Assembly (NCBI GenBank): GCA_020721225.1
Contig: DYNE01000004.1
Span: forward strand, 1-64,000
Reading direction: 5' to 3'
DNA from: Pelodictyon luteolum
Lineage (GTDB): Bacteria; Bacteroidota; Chlorobiia; Chlorobiales; Chlorobiaceae
DNA length: 64,000 bases
Made by a program: the position numbers and the translations under genes. The notes under the pieces are model-generated. The model was not told the DNA's origin and ran no database searches. It worked only from the letters and a program-made list of their open reading frames with translations. How positions within the stretch are numbered: the first letter of the stretch is position 1; the number at the start of each line of letters is the position of its first letter. Positions 54,811 to 64,000 of this stretch are shown here, in pieces.

Positions 54811-56121
54811 ATGAGTGAAAAAAACCAATTTTCTCAATGCACCCCTTCTGATAAAACTATTCAAACAGAAGCCGCTTCTGACCATAACCCCTTCCGGATT
54901 GCCAGAAAACAACTCGACGAAGCTGCCGGCATCATACAACTCGATCCTGCGGCCCATGAAATTCTCCGATGGCCGCTCAGGGAACTCCATGTCACCATAC
55001 CGGTAAAAATGGATAGCGGCTGCACAAAAATTTTCCATGGTTTCCGGGTACAGTATAATGACGCACGCGGCCCGAATAAAGGCGGCGTCCGCTTTCACCC
55101 CGATGAAAGCATCGATACGGTAAGAGCCCTCGCCGCATGGATGACCTGGAAAACAGCCGTGATGGATCTTCCCCTCGGAGGAGGAAAAGGTGGCGTGATC
55201 TGCGATACGAAATCCATGTCAAACAACGAACTCGAACGCCTCTCGCGCGCCTATATCCGCCAGGTCGGACGCATGCTCGGCCTTGAAAAAGACGTTCCCG
55301 CGCCGGACATGTACACAACTCCTCAGATTATGGCATGGATGGCCGATGAATTTTCGTTCATGCAGGGAAACAACGAGTTCGGAGTCGTAACCGGAAAGCC
55401 TCTTGAGCTTGGAGGCTCTGCCGGAAGAGGAGACGCCACTGCGCGAGGTGGAATCTACTGCGTACGGGAGGCAGCAGAACTCCTCGGGATAAACCTCTCG
55501 GGGATGAAAGCTGCAATCCAGGGGTACGGCAATGTCGGCAGTTACGCACATAAACTTGCCGTCGAACTGCTCGGGATGAGAGTGGTCTGCGTATCGGACT
55601 CACAGGGCGGTATTTACCATCCGGAAGGCCTCGATCATGCGAAACTGAAGGCTCACAAACAAGCCACCGGTTCGGTTACCGGCTTTCCCGAAGCGTTGCC
55701 TGTATCGAATGAAGAGTTGCTTGAACTCGATGTTGCCGTACTCTTCCCTGCTGCTCTGGAATCGGTGATAAACGGCTCGAACGCCGGAAACATCAAAGCG
55801 ATACTTATTGCGGAACTCGCCAACGGCCCTGCCACTCCCGAAGCCGATGACATCCTCTACAGCAAAGGAATCCATGTTATACCCGATCTGCTCTGCAATG
55901 CCGGGGGTGTCACGGTCTCCTATTTTGAAATGGTTCAGAACAGTTACGGATACTACTGGGAGGAGGAAGACGTACACCGGCGACTTGAAAAAAAGATGAA
56001 AACCGCATTCCGGAACGTGAACGAAACCGCCCGCAAATACAACGTTCATAACCGCCTCGGCGCATACATCGTAGCCGTCGAACGGGTAGCGGATGCCATG
56101 AAGCTGAGAGGATGGGTTTAA
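54811..56121 (+). CDS. Glutamate dehydrogenase (Glu/Leu/Phe/Val family)
   Basis: [42 protein letters not shown]. Confidence 0.93.
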   Translation: MSEKNQFSQCTPSDKTIQTEAASDHNPFRIARKQLDEAAGIIQLDPAAHEILRWPLRELHVTIPVKMDSGCTKIFHGFRVQYNDARGPNKGGVRFHPDESIDTVRALAAWMTWKTAVMDLPLGGGKGGVICDTKSMSNNELERLSRAYIRQVGRMLGLEKDVPAPDMYTTPQIMAWMADEFSFMQGNNEFGVVTGKPLELGGSAGRGDATARGGIYCVREAAELLGINLSGMKAAIQGYGNVGSYAHKLAVELLGMRVVCVSDSQGGIYHPEGLDHAKLKAHKQATGSVTGFPEALPVSNEELLELDVAVLFPAALESVINGSNAGNIKAILIAELANGPATPEADDILYSKGIHVIPDLLCNAGGVTVSYFEMVQNSYGYYWEEEDVHRRLEKKMKTAFRNVNETARKYNVHNRLGAYIVAVERVADAMKLRGWV

Positions 56122-56158
56122 CCCTGATATGTTCACGTGAAGCGGGCCATCAAAAGGA

Positions 56159-56818
56159 TCATTCCTGATGCGCGGTGTGCAGCAAACTCTTACGGTAAGC
56201 CACAATATCCCCGATACTGAGCACTGGAAAACCGTGCTGAACTGAAAATGCAAGGGTCTCTTCGATGCCAGCCATTGTGCCGTCAGGGTTGGTCAGCTCG
56301 CAAAGCACCCCTGCCGGTCTCAGGCCGGCAAGCTTCATGAGATCGACCGTAGCTTCGGTATGGCCGGGACGTTCGAGCACCCCTCCGGACCTGGCCCTGA
56401 GGGGAAAGATATGACCGGGATGTCGGAGATCGGAGGACCGGGCATTTTCGGCAGCGGCAGTTCTGACGGTTGTCACCCGGTCTGCAGCGGAAACCCCGGT
56501 AGTAACACCTTCAGCCGCCTCGATGGAAACGGTAAATGCTGTCTGAAAACCGCTTGTGTTGTTTTCGACCATCATGGGAAGCTCAAGAGAGCGGATCTTC
56601 TCGTCGGTCATGCAGAGACATACGATACCGCTGCACTCACGGATAAGTAAGGCCATTTGCGGTATGGTAACCGATTCTGCGGGAAAAATAAGATCCGCTT
56701 CGTTTTCACGTCCGGGATCATCGGCAACAAGCACTCCCTGCCCATTACGAAGCGCTGCAAGTGCTTTTTCCACCAGGTTTACCTGATAGAACAACTGTTC
56801 GGAAAGCATCTGATTCAT
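56159..56818 (-). CDS. ribB: 3,4-dihydroxy-2-butanone 4-phosphate synthase
   Basis: [38 protein letters not shown]. Confidence 0.94.
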   Translation of the reverse strand: MNQMLSEQLFYQVNLVEKALAALRNGQGVLVADDPGRENEADLIFPAESVTIPQMALLIRECSGIVCLCMTDEKIRSLELPMMVENNTSGFQTAFTVSIEAAEGVTTGVSAADRVTTVRTAAAENARSSDLRHPGHIFPLRARSGGVLERPGHTEATVDLMKLAGLRPAGVLCELTNPDGTMAGIEETLAFSVQHGFPVLSIGDIVAYRKSLLHTAHQE

Positions 56819-56872
56819 GGCTTGAAGACATTATAAATTGCATGAATCAGGGCGCAGGAACACCATAGCGGC

Positions 56873-57024
56873 GTTCTCATTCTCTTTCGTCCGGACTATG
56901 ACCGTCGGCTTTGGTTTTGCACCAAATCTGCTGACCTTCCGCCTTGCAGCGGAAGCGCTCGCGGGCTCTCCGGATATGTTCCCGGAATACCGCCGGTGGG
57001 GACTTGCACCCCGCCCTGAGAAAC
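56873..57024 (-). promoter_or_regulatory. FMN riboswitch (RFN element) upstream of ribB
   Basis: Minus strand: TCAGGGCGGGGTGCAAGTCCCCACCGGCGGTA...GCCCGCGAGCG...GGTCAGCAGATTTGGTGCAAAACCAAAGCCGACGGTCATAGTCCGGACGAAAGAGAA. Confidence 0.95.
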
Positions 57025-57278
57025 AAGCTTGAAAAAAATAACATAAAAAGATACGCGCCGTAAACCGATCTTCAAAGCCCTGAAACGCCGCCTTCACGTT
57101 TACGGACGGCACGCTTTTCATGAAAACTTTTTTGATCCTGCGAAGCATGAACTTTTTTCCGCTTCGGAAATGTTATTTTTCCGGCAGGGCAGTATTACGG
57201 AATACTCGATGAGGTTGCCTTACCGCCCTGTAAAGAACGTTTCACAACCAGAATACAAACATAAACGGAGATAACAAT

Positions 57279-57455
57279 ATGCAGAAATGGGTATGTGTGC
57301 CGTGTGGCTATGTCTATGATCCTGAAGCAGGAGATCTCGACGGCGGAGTTGAACCGGGAACCGCTTTCGAAGACATTCCGGATGACTGGGTTTGTCCGGT
57401 CTGCGGCGTAGATAAAACATTGTTTGAACCCTACGACGAACGCAGCGCAAGGTAA
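57279..57455 (+). CDS. rub: Rubredoxin
   Basis: [58 protein letters not shown]; below the ORF-track length cutoff. Confidence 0.96.
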   Translation: MQKWVCVPCGYVYDPEAGDLDGGVEPGTAFEDIPDDWVCPVCGVDKTLFEPYDERSAR

Positions 57456-57464
57456 TTACCATAG

Positions 57465-57512
57465 AAACAGAGGCATCGCCACCACGGGCAATGCCTCTGT
57501 TTTCCTTTTTTT
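57465..57512 (+). terminator. Terminator downstream of rubredoxin
   Basis: aaacagaggcat-cgccaccacgggca-atgcctctgttttccttttttt. Confidence 0.85.
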
Positions 57513-57524
57513 AAACCTCATTTG

Positions 57525-57905
57525 TCAGTGTCGTTTGAGCAGGGCTTCGATCCTTTCGGCAAACTCATCAAGATTGAACGGTTTTGTTATGTAATCGGCC
57601 GCTCCAAGCTGTAGCCCTTTTTCCCGATCTTCACTGCCGTCCTTCGCCGTAAGCATGACAAGAGGAATATCCTTGTACTCGGGGTTGTCCTTGATAAGAG
57701 CTGTCAGCGAGAAACCGTCCATTCCGGGCATAGCGATATCGACAACCAGCAGATCCGTTTTTTCACCCCGAGCCAGAATATCGAGAGCTTCAGCCGCGTT
57801 TTCTGCAGTAAGAACGGTAAACTTTCTGCCGAGATTATGGGCAAGAAGGCGCCTGATATTCGAAGAATCATCGACGATGAGTAATGTATGCGGTTTCATG
57901 AGCAC
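57525..57905 (-). CDS. Response regulator (receiver domain)
   Basis: LLIVDDSSNIRRLLAHNL, DIAMPGMDG, KPF. Confidence 0.93.
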   Translation of the reverse strand: MLMKPHTLLIVDDSSNIRRLLAHNLGRKFTVLTAENAAEALDILARGEKTDLLVVDIAMPGMDGFSLTALIKDNPEYKDIPLVMLTAKDGSEDREKGLQLGAADYITKPFNLDEFAERIEALLKRH

Positions 57906-57911
57906 TCCAGT

Positions 57912-60128
57912 TTACTTGCGGCACGGGTTCATCAATAACGGCAATCGAACCAGAAATACCGTACTCTGGTTCGGGATGCTTTTTACCTCGACCGTTCCAT
58001 CATGAGCGGCAACGATCTCCTTCACAATGGAAAGCCCGAGTCCTGTTCCATCGACAGCCTCTCCGGAACGTTCGACCCTGAAAAATTTTTCGAAAATTTT
58101 TTCGATATCCTCTGCAGGAATGCCTGGACCGTTATCCTCCACGCTGAAAAGCAGCGACCGTGCATCGCAGGACAAACGAACCTGAACGACCCCGCCCGAA
58201 TGTGTGAATTTCAGCGCATTGCCGATAATGTTGATGGCGACCTGTTTCAGGGAGTCCTGATCGGCAAAAATATGCTCCATCGGAGCACAGACCCTCAGGC
58301 GCAGATCTATGTTTTTTTCATCCGCTCTGATTTTCAGGCTCCGGCATACCTCCGAAACGGTAATTGACGGATCGAGTTCGCTTTTTTTGTAGGAAACCCG
58401 GCCTGAATCGATTCTCGATATCATCAGAACATCCTCGATCAGGGCGGAAAGCCTTTTGCTCTCATCGTGAATGATCGATATAAACTCCATCCTTGTCTCT
58501 CGATCGAGTTCATCCTGTTCACGGAGAAGCGTACCGGTAAATCCGAGAATCGAAAAAAGCGGCGTACGCAGTTCATGCGATACCGTGGAAATAAAATCGT
58601 TTTTCATCCGGATATTTTCCCTTACAAGCCGATCGGAACGCTTCTGCTGGGTGATATCGCGGAAAATCCCTACAAAACATCGAAAGTGCTCCGTAGTGAA
58701 AGCAGCTGAACTGATATGAACATCGATACGTATTCCCTGCCGCGTCACGATCTGGGTTTCCAGCGTTCCTGCCTGACCGGTGCAGGCTTTTTTAAAGTAG
58801 GCCACAGCTGCCTCTCGAAGCTCTTCCGGATAAAGATCTCCGATATGCAGCCGGGAAAACTCCTCGGGCGTATAACCGAAAAAAAACTGCCCCTGACGGT
58901 TCCACTCGACGAGCACGCCGCTTTCGGCATCAGCCACAATAATGGCGTCCGGAATAGCCTGAAAAAGATCAAGATATTTTTTCCGGTTTTCACGAAGCAT
59001 CCGTTCGGACTCCTTCAATTCTGTAATATCCACCACGATTCCCCTGAACCCTCCGGAACCCTTCCTGCCGGTTATGGGCGCAGTGTACACAAGTGCCGGA
59101 AATCCGGCTCCGTCGCGCCTGAATACCGTAAATTCATGAGTACCGAGAGGGCCTGCGGTTTTTTTCATCCGAAGACCATGCATAAGGCGGCTTTTATCTT
59201 CGGGAGCAAAAAACTGCAGGGCATGAATACCCCGCTTCATCTCTTTCCTGCTGTAACCGAAAGTACTGAACCCCGCACGGTTCGAATAGGTGATAAAACC
59301 TTTGCCGTCGGTTTCAAAAACCGGCTGAGGCAGAAGATCGGCCAGTTCCCTGAATCGCCGATTGCTTTTCAGAAGGGCTTCCTGGTTTTTTCTCGATTCC
59401 GTAATATCCTGCATAAAGGCAAGAATATGGGATCCGGACTCTCCCTGACTGGCGACAGGACTGATAATGGCATGCTCCCAGGAAAGCTCCCCATTCTTCT
59501 TGTGATTGCAGTAATCCCCCTGCCAGACCTTTCCTGAAACGATGGCATTCCTGAATTTCACCGACAGATTTTCCGGCTGTGCGTCATCGTCGAAAATATT
59601 ATTCTGAAGCCGACAACCTGTCAGGGCATTCCGGAAAGCCGTAAACGACGGATTTGCATACTCGATATACCCCCTGTTGTCGGTAATGACGACCGCTACA
59701 GGACTCTGATCCACTGCAGCCGAGAGCAACCGAACCTTCCGGCGGAGAGCGGATTCCGAAAAGGCGTTTTTCAGAACGATCTGCAGGCGATGGGCATCGA
59801 CTGGCTTGGTCAGGTAATCATACGCGCCCATTTTCAGACACTGCACCACCTGACCGATATCTCCGGATCCGGATATCATGATCACCGGAAGCGCATAGCC
59901 GTTCTCCATCACGAAACGCAGCACATCGATTCCGTCTTTTCCCGGCATTGCGATATCGAGAAGAAGCGCGTCGAATGAGAATGACTGCAGCAGCGAAACG
60001 GCTTCGTTCCCGCCTGATGCCGTAACCGGATGATAACCGAGCCTGCCTATAATACGTGAAACCGTCTTCCGGACGAGCTCGCTGTCGTCGGCAATCAAAA
60101 CCGTAGTATGATCGTCACTTTGCGGCAT
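57912..60128 (-). CDS. Sensor histidine kinase with N-terminal receiver and multiple PAS domains
   Basis: LIADDSELVRKTVSRI receiver; PAS repeats; SHELRTPLFSILGF; GTGLGLSIVKEIV. Confidence 0.93.
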   Translation of the reverse strand: MPQSDDHTTVLIADDSELVRKTVSRIIGRLGYHPVTASGGNEAVSLLQSFSFDALLLDIAMPGKDGIDVLRFVMENGYALPVIMISGSGDIGQVVQCLKMGAYDYLTKPVDAHRLQIVLKNAFSESALRRKVRLLSAAVDQSPVAVVITDNRGYIEYANPSFTAFRNALTGCRLQNNIFDDDAQPENLSVKFRNAIVSGKVWQGDYCNHKKNGELSWEHAIISPVASQGESGSHILAFMQDITESRKNQEALLKSNRRFRELADLLPQPVFETDGKGFITYSNRAGFSTFGYSRKEMKRGIHALQFFAPEDKSRLMHGLRMKKTAGPLGTHEFTVFRRDGAGFPALVYTAPITGRKGSGGFRGIVVDITELKESERMLRENRKKYLDLFQAIPDAIIVADAESGVLVEWNRQGQFFFGYTPEEFSRLHIGDLYPEELREAAVAYFKKACTGQAGTLETQIVTRQGIRIDVHISSAAFTTEHFRCFVGIFRDITQQKRSDRLVRENIRMKNDFISTVSHELRTPLFSILGFTGTLLREQDELDRETRMEFISIIHDESKRLSALIEDVLMISRIDSGRVSYKKSELDPSITVSEVCRSLKIRADEKNIDLRLRVCAPMEHIFADQDSLKQVAINIIGNALKFTHSGGVVQVRLSCDARSLLFSVEDNGPGIPAEDIEKIFEKFFRVERSGEAVDGTGLGLSIVKEIVAAHDGTVEVKSIPNQSTVFLVRLPLLMNPCRK

Positions 60129-60226
60129 ACGGCGGCAGTTTGAGAAATTGTCCGGTCAGATATGCCGGTAAAGGCCCAAACCATAAAAAAACGTAAAAAT
60201 CTTTCCTGGAGAAATGCGCTGCCCGC

Positions 60227-60886
60227 TCAGTCGCAGAAAAGCACCTTGTATTCCCTGCTGACGAACGTATTGGCAAGACGTCTCAGCTTCAGTGCGCTCT
60301 GGTGTTCTTTTTCAAGCACCTTCCATCGATGCTCGTCGGTTGACTCCTTTCCCCTCAGCCTCTGGTTCTTTTTGGTCTCGTAATAGGTAAGATCGATATA
60401 GACTCCGAGGTCGATGCCGTCTGTCGAAATAGCGTAAAGGCCGTCAACGATGAGCAGTTCGATCGGGGAAAAGTCGGTAATCAGGAGATCGACTTCTTCG
60501 GTGATAATATCCACACAGGGCATACTTGCCTTGCGGCCTTTGCGAAAATCCTCGACATTGCGGTGCAGCCAGGCATGATCGTATTCGTCGGGACCGACCG
60601 ATTCGAAATTGTTTCGCTCGCGCTCCTCGCGCCTCTTCTGCGGCTCCACCCTGTAGTAGTTGTCGGTATGCAGAATTTTTACCCTTATCCCCTCTTTCTT
60701 CAGCACAAGGGCAAGGGAGTGGGCAAGCTCAGATTTGCCGGCGCCGGACTCTCCCGAAATGGCGACAATGAACCGGTACCCCGGGCTCTTTTCCTCTTTT
60801 GCCTCTCTTTCGACAAGCACCCTTTCGGAAATCGCCTCGGCGGCTTTTTTATGTTTGTTGCTGATAAGCAAAATGTCGCTTAACAC
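60227..60886 (-). CDS. Uridine kinase-like P-loop protein
   Basis: [49 protein letters not shown]. Confidence 0.8.
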   Translation of the reverse strand: MLSDILLISNKHKKAAEAISERVLVEREAKEEKSPGYRFIVAISGESGAGKSELAHSLALVLKKEGIRVKILHTDNYYRVEPQKRREERERNNFESVGPDEYDHAWLHRNVEDFRKGRKASMPCVDIITEEVDLLITDFSPIELLIVDGLYAISTDGIDLGVYIDLTYYETKKNQRLRGKESTDEHRWKVLEKEHQSALKLRRLANTFVSREYKVLFCD

Positions 60887-61041
60887 GGTATGTGAGGATT
60901 ATCATGTTTCAAGTCAAAAACGCACGGCAGGCAAGGGGGATCACTGCTGACCGGAAGAAACGGCCGGCATATGAAACAATATAGCGTCAATATATAAAAA
61001 AAACGTATGATCATTCGGAAGCTCCTTCCCGAATGGAAAAT

Positions 61042-61115
61042 GAGTTCGCGAACAGGATTCGAACCTGCATCCCGACTCGTCGGGATAACAGCCGAATGCT
61101 CTGCCATTGCACAGA
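61042..61115 (-). pseudogene. Degenerate tRNA-Asn copy A with hairpin insertion
   Basis: Partial tRNA-Asn identity; ATCCCGACTCGTCGGGAT replaces the 3' anticodon stem. Confidence 0.7.
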
Positions 61116-61179
61116 TGTACCGTTCTGCCATTCAAACAAAAAAGGCAGAAGCGCTTCCCAGTACTTCTGCCTTTTTTGG

Positions 61180-61250
61180 CTCCGCGAGTAGGATTCGAAC
61201 CTGCATCCCGACGAGTCGGGATAACAGCCGAATGCTCTACCATTGCACAG
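61180..61250 (-). pseudogene. Degenerate tRNA-Asn copy B with hairpin insertion
   Basis: T arm and 3' acceptor like tRNA-Asn; ATCCCGACGAGTCGGGAT insertion; 5' end divergent. Confidence 0.75.
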
Positions 61251-61315
61251 ATGTACCGTTCTGCCATTCAAACAAGAAAGGCAGAAGCTCGTTATGATAC
61301 TTCTGCCTTTTTTGG

Positions 61316-61387
<72 letters not shown>

Positions 61388-61419
61388 ATCTTACTTTTTC
61401 TCCGGTCATTCTTTTCTGG

Positions 61420-61497
61420 TGGAGCCTGCGGCTTTCGAACCTACATCCCGACTTGTCGGGATAACAGCCGAATGCTCTACCATTGAGCTATCGCGGA
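61420..61497 (-). pseudogene. Degenerate tRNA-Asn copy C (intact 5' half, hairpin, unpaired T arm)
   Basis: TCCGCGATAGCTCAATGGTAGAGCATTCGGCTGTTA followed by TCCCGACAAGTCGGGAT. Confidence 0.8.
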
Positions 61498-61529
61498 ATC
61501 TTACTTTTTCTCCGGTCATTCTTTTCTGG

Positions 61530-61607
61530 TGGAGCCTGCGGCTTTCGAACCTACATCCCGACTTGTCGGGATAACAGCCGAATGCTCTACCATTGAGCTA
61601 TCGCGGA
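61530..61607 (-). pseudogene. Degenerate tRNA-Asn copy D (identical to C)
   Basis: Second 110-bp repeat unit. Confidence 0.8.
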
Positions 61608-61796
61608 ATCTTACTAATCCATTTATTCTGCAGCTTAATATGCTGCGAATGGGCTGTTAATATACAATCTGTTTCGTTTTTTCCAAAAAAACATTCATGA
61701 GAATTTTTATTTTTCTCCCTGATCGAGCCTCATGCCGCTTTCATTTTCCATAATAATTTTTGTACATTGGTGTTCTTTTACTGAAATGAGGGGTAT

Positions 61797-62324
61797 ATGC
61801 ATAAAGAAAAACCATTGATAGAGATCCGGATCGCGGGTCTTATGCAGGGAACCCATACATTTGACTTTTCCTGCAGGGCCAAGGATTTCAGGGGTCATGT
61901 TCTGGCTGAAACCGTATTTACACGCGATATTGCGGTAACGGTAATTGCAGAAAAAACCGAAAATGAACTGACAGTCACCGTTCGGACAGCAACGGTAGCC
62001 GATTTCACGTGTGATATCTGTCTTGTTCCCCTGGCAAGGGAAATCAGGGGCGAGTATCGCTTATATTATATATACAGTGCGGAAGAAAAGAACCTGGAAA
62101 GCATGGATGATGACCACCGCCAGATCGATCTGAATACTGTCTCCATCGATCTGACGGAAGATGTACGTGAAACACTACTGCTCTCTCTGCCAATGAAGGT
62201 TACCTGCCTCGGAAACCCGAATTGCCGAATATACGGCAGCGAGTCAGGAAAGTTCGACTCCTGCACCGATGAGAAAAGTTCATGGCAGGAATCTCTTGAA
62301 AAGCTGAAAAACAAGTATCGTTAA
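61797..62324 (+). CDS. DUF177/YceD-like protein
   Basis: Located immediately upstream of rpmF; CDICLVPLAREIRGEY. Confidence 0.8.
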   Translation: MHKEKPLIEIRIAGLMQGTHTFDFSCRAKDFRGHVLAETVFTRDIAVTVIAEKTENELTVTVRTATVADFTCDICLVPLAREIRGEYRLYYIYSAEEKNLESMDDDHRQIDLNTVSIDLTEDVRETLLLSLPMKVTCLGNPNCRIYGSESGKFDSCTDEKSSWQESLEKLKNKYR

Positions 62325-62349
62325 CCGATTATAAAATCAGAGGACAATC

Positions 62350-62541
62350 ATGGCAAATCCGAAAGCCAAAATGTCGAAATCCAGAAGGGATAAAAGACGC
62401 GCCCAGTTCAATGCCCGCACGAAAGCGGCAACAACCGTTGTCTGCCCGAATTGTGGGGAGCCAACCCTTCCCCACCGCGCATGCCGCCATTGCGGACATT
62501 ACCGCGGCAGAGCCGTCGTTACCAAATCCGCTAACAGCTGA
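62350..62541 (+). CDS. rpmF: 50S ribosomal protein L32
   Basis: [20 protein letters not shown]...[23 protein letters not shown]. Confidence 0.96.
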   Translation: MANPKAKMSKSRRDKRRAQFNARTKAATTVVCPNCGEPTLPHRACRHCGHYRGRAVVTKSANS

Positions 62542-62569
62542 TAACGAATTATAACAGGATAACCCCTTC

Positions 62570-63595
62570 ATGCTGACCATTGCTGTTGATGCCATGGGTG
62601 GAGACAATGCTCCTGCCTGTGTAATCGAGGGAACCATTCAGGCTCTACGTGAAAGTGATAACAGATTCTCTGTTGTACTCATAGGCCAGTCTGATAAAAT
62701 TGAACCCCTTCTTGCACTTCAGGATACGGAAGGGTTAAACCTTCGATTCATGCACGCTCCTGAAGTAGTGACAATGGAGGACATTCCAGCCATTGCCGTT
62801 AAAACGAAACAGGAGTCGTCGCTGGTCAAGGGCTTGAAGCTTTGCAAGACTAAAGAAGCTGACGCCTATGTAAGCGCCGGGAATACCGGTGCGCAGATGG
62901 CCGCATCGCTTTTCGTACTGGGCAGACTGCCGGGAGTCTTGCGCCCGACGATTTACGCTTACTTTCCGAGATTGAAGGAAGGCCTTACCAATATTGTCGA
63001 TGTCGGTGCAAATATGGATTGCAAGCCGGAGCATCTGGTGCAATTTGCCGAAATGCTTACCATATACCAGCGCTTTGCGGCAGGCATAGATGAACCGGTG
63101 GTCGGACTGCTCAATATCGGCGAAGAGGAGGGCAAGGGTTCTGAAGTCCTGAAACAGGCATATAAACTGCTTCAGGATGCTGACCGAAAAGGTAAAATCA
63201 GCTTCATCGGCAATATCGAAGGTCATGATATCCTGAAAGGAAATGTCAGCATTGTCGTCTGTGACGGCCTTGTAGGCAATACCATTCTGAAGTTCGGCGA
63301 AAGTATTCCGGGATTCCTTGGGGCACTCTTCAAACCTGCACTGCAGAAACTGGTCAGTTCCGGACAGCTTGACGAAAAAGCCGCTATGCTGACTACCCAG
63401 GTTTTTAAAAGCATGTTTGAACCTTTTGATGTTGAAAAATTCGGAGGAGTACCATTCCTCGGCGTTGACGGCATCTCAATCGTCGGACATGGACGTTCTT
63501 CGTCCCGAGCCATCAAAAACATGATCTTCATGGCCGAACATATGATTGAAAAAAAGGTCAACACCCACATAGCAGAAGTACTTTCCGAAGCATAA
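62570..63595 (+). CDS. plsX: Phosphate acyltransferase PlsX
   Basis: [23 protein letters not shown]. Confidence 0.96.
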   Translation: MLTIAVDAMGGDNAPACVIEGTIQALRESDNRFSVVLIGQSDKIEPLLALQDTEGLNLRFMHAPEVVTMEDIPAIAVKTKQESSLVKGLKLCKTKEADAYVSAGNTGAQMAASLFVLGRLPGVLRPTIYAYFPRLKEGLTNIVDVGANMDCKPEHLVQFAEMLTIYQRFAAGIDEPVVGLLNIGEEEGKGSEVLKQAYKLLQDADRKGKISFIGNIEGHDILKGNVSIVVCDGLVGNTILKFGESIPGFLGALFKPALQKLVSSGQLDEKAAMLTTQVFKSMFEPFDVEKFGGVPFLGVDGISIVGHGRSSSRAIKNMIFMAEHMIEKKVNTHIAEVLSEA

Positions 63596-63692
63596 GAATT
63601 ACAGTTCCGCCATAAAACGACCTGGTGCAGCATGGCTCATGCACATGCTGCAGAACAAGAACAACTCCGCATGAAATAACCGCATAGAACGC

Positions 63693-64000
63693 ATGAAAGC
63701 TGCAATAACGGCGACAGCCAAATATTTACCAGACGGAGTCATGAGTAATCATGACCTCGAACTGATGCTTGAAACCAACGATGAATGGATTCGTTCGAGA
63801 ACCGGTATCAGTGAGCGGCGTATCATGAATGACCCGGACAAGGCGACATCGTTCATGTGCGGCGAGGTAGCAAAGCTGCTGCTTGCGAAACGAGGCATCA
63901 CTGCTGAAGATGTCGAGCTTATTATTATAGCGACCATGACGCCTGACATGCTGTTTCCATCGACAGCATGCTTTGTGCAAAGCATAATCGGAGCGACAAA
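63693..64000 (+). CDS. fabH: 3-oxoacyl-ACP synthase III, partial (runs off window)
   Basis: [44 protein letters not shown]...[17 protein letters not shown]. Confidence 0.94.
   Translation, partial: MKAAITATAKYLPDGVMSNHDLELMLETNDEWIRSRTGISERRIMNDPDKATSFMCGEVAKLLLAKRGITAEDVELIIIATMTPDMLFPSTACFVQSIIGAT

Overview
This 64 kb window comes from a green sulfur bacterium (Chlorobiaceae). The basis is pscA/pscB reaction-centre genes, korAB, and the gene content overall. About 18-64 kb is mostly housekeeping: alaS, korAB, accA/accB/accC, efp, rpoBC with ribosomal proteins, nusG, secE, four tRNAs, ispG, eno, an EF-G paralogue, pscBA, dapF, gdhA, ribB with an FMN riboswitch, rubredoxin, a two-component pair, a tRNA-Asn array, rpmF, plsX and the start of fabH. 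The accessory part is about 0-16.4 kb. (1) About 1.1-8.1 kb reads as an integron cassette array next to an intI C-terminal remnant in the same orientation as the cassettes. It has three attC-like sites with an unpaired (extrahelical) base, plus one degenerate site. The cassettes carry a HEPN-motif protein, a ClpP-like protease with a large insertion, a two-gene Hachiman-like (HamA/HamB) unit, and an orphan 335-aa protein. The array is flanked by duplicated intI-remnant/serB-5' sequence. (2) About 9.7-16.4 kb is a stack of toxin-antitoxin modules. Two are AbiE-like pairs in which both toxins carry lesions: one a MITE-like insertion, the other a single in-frame stop. A further nucleotidyltransferase remnant follows, then a tripartite HipBST-like module with three palindromic operators at exact 41-bp spacing. 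Copies of a ferredoxin 3' end separate the modules. (3) Around 61.0-61.6 kb, one intact tRNA-Asn sits among four degenerate tRNA-Asn copies that carry a TCCCGA/TCGGGA hairpin. No tools were run; all calls come from reading the sequence and the supplied ORF translations.
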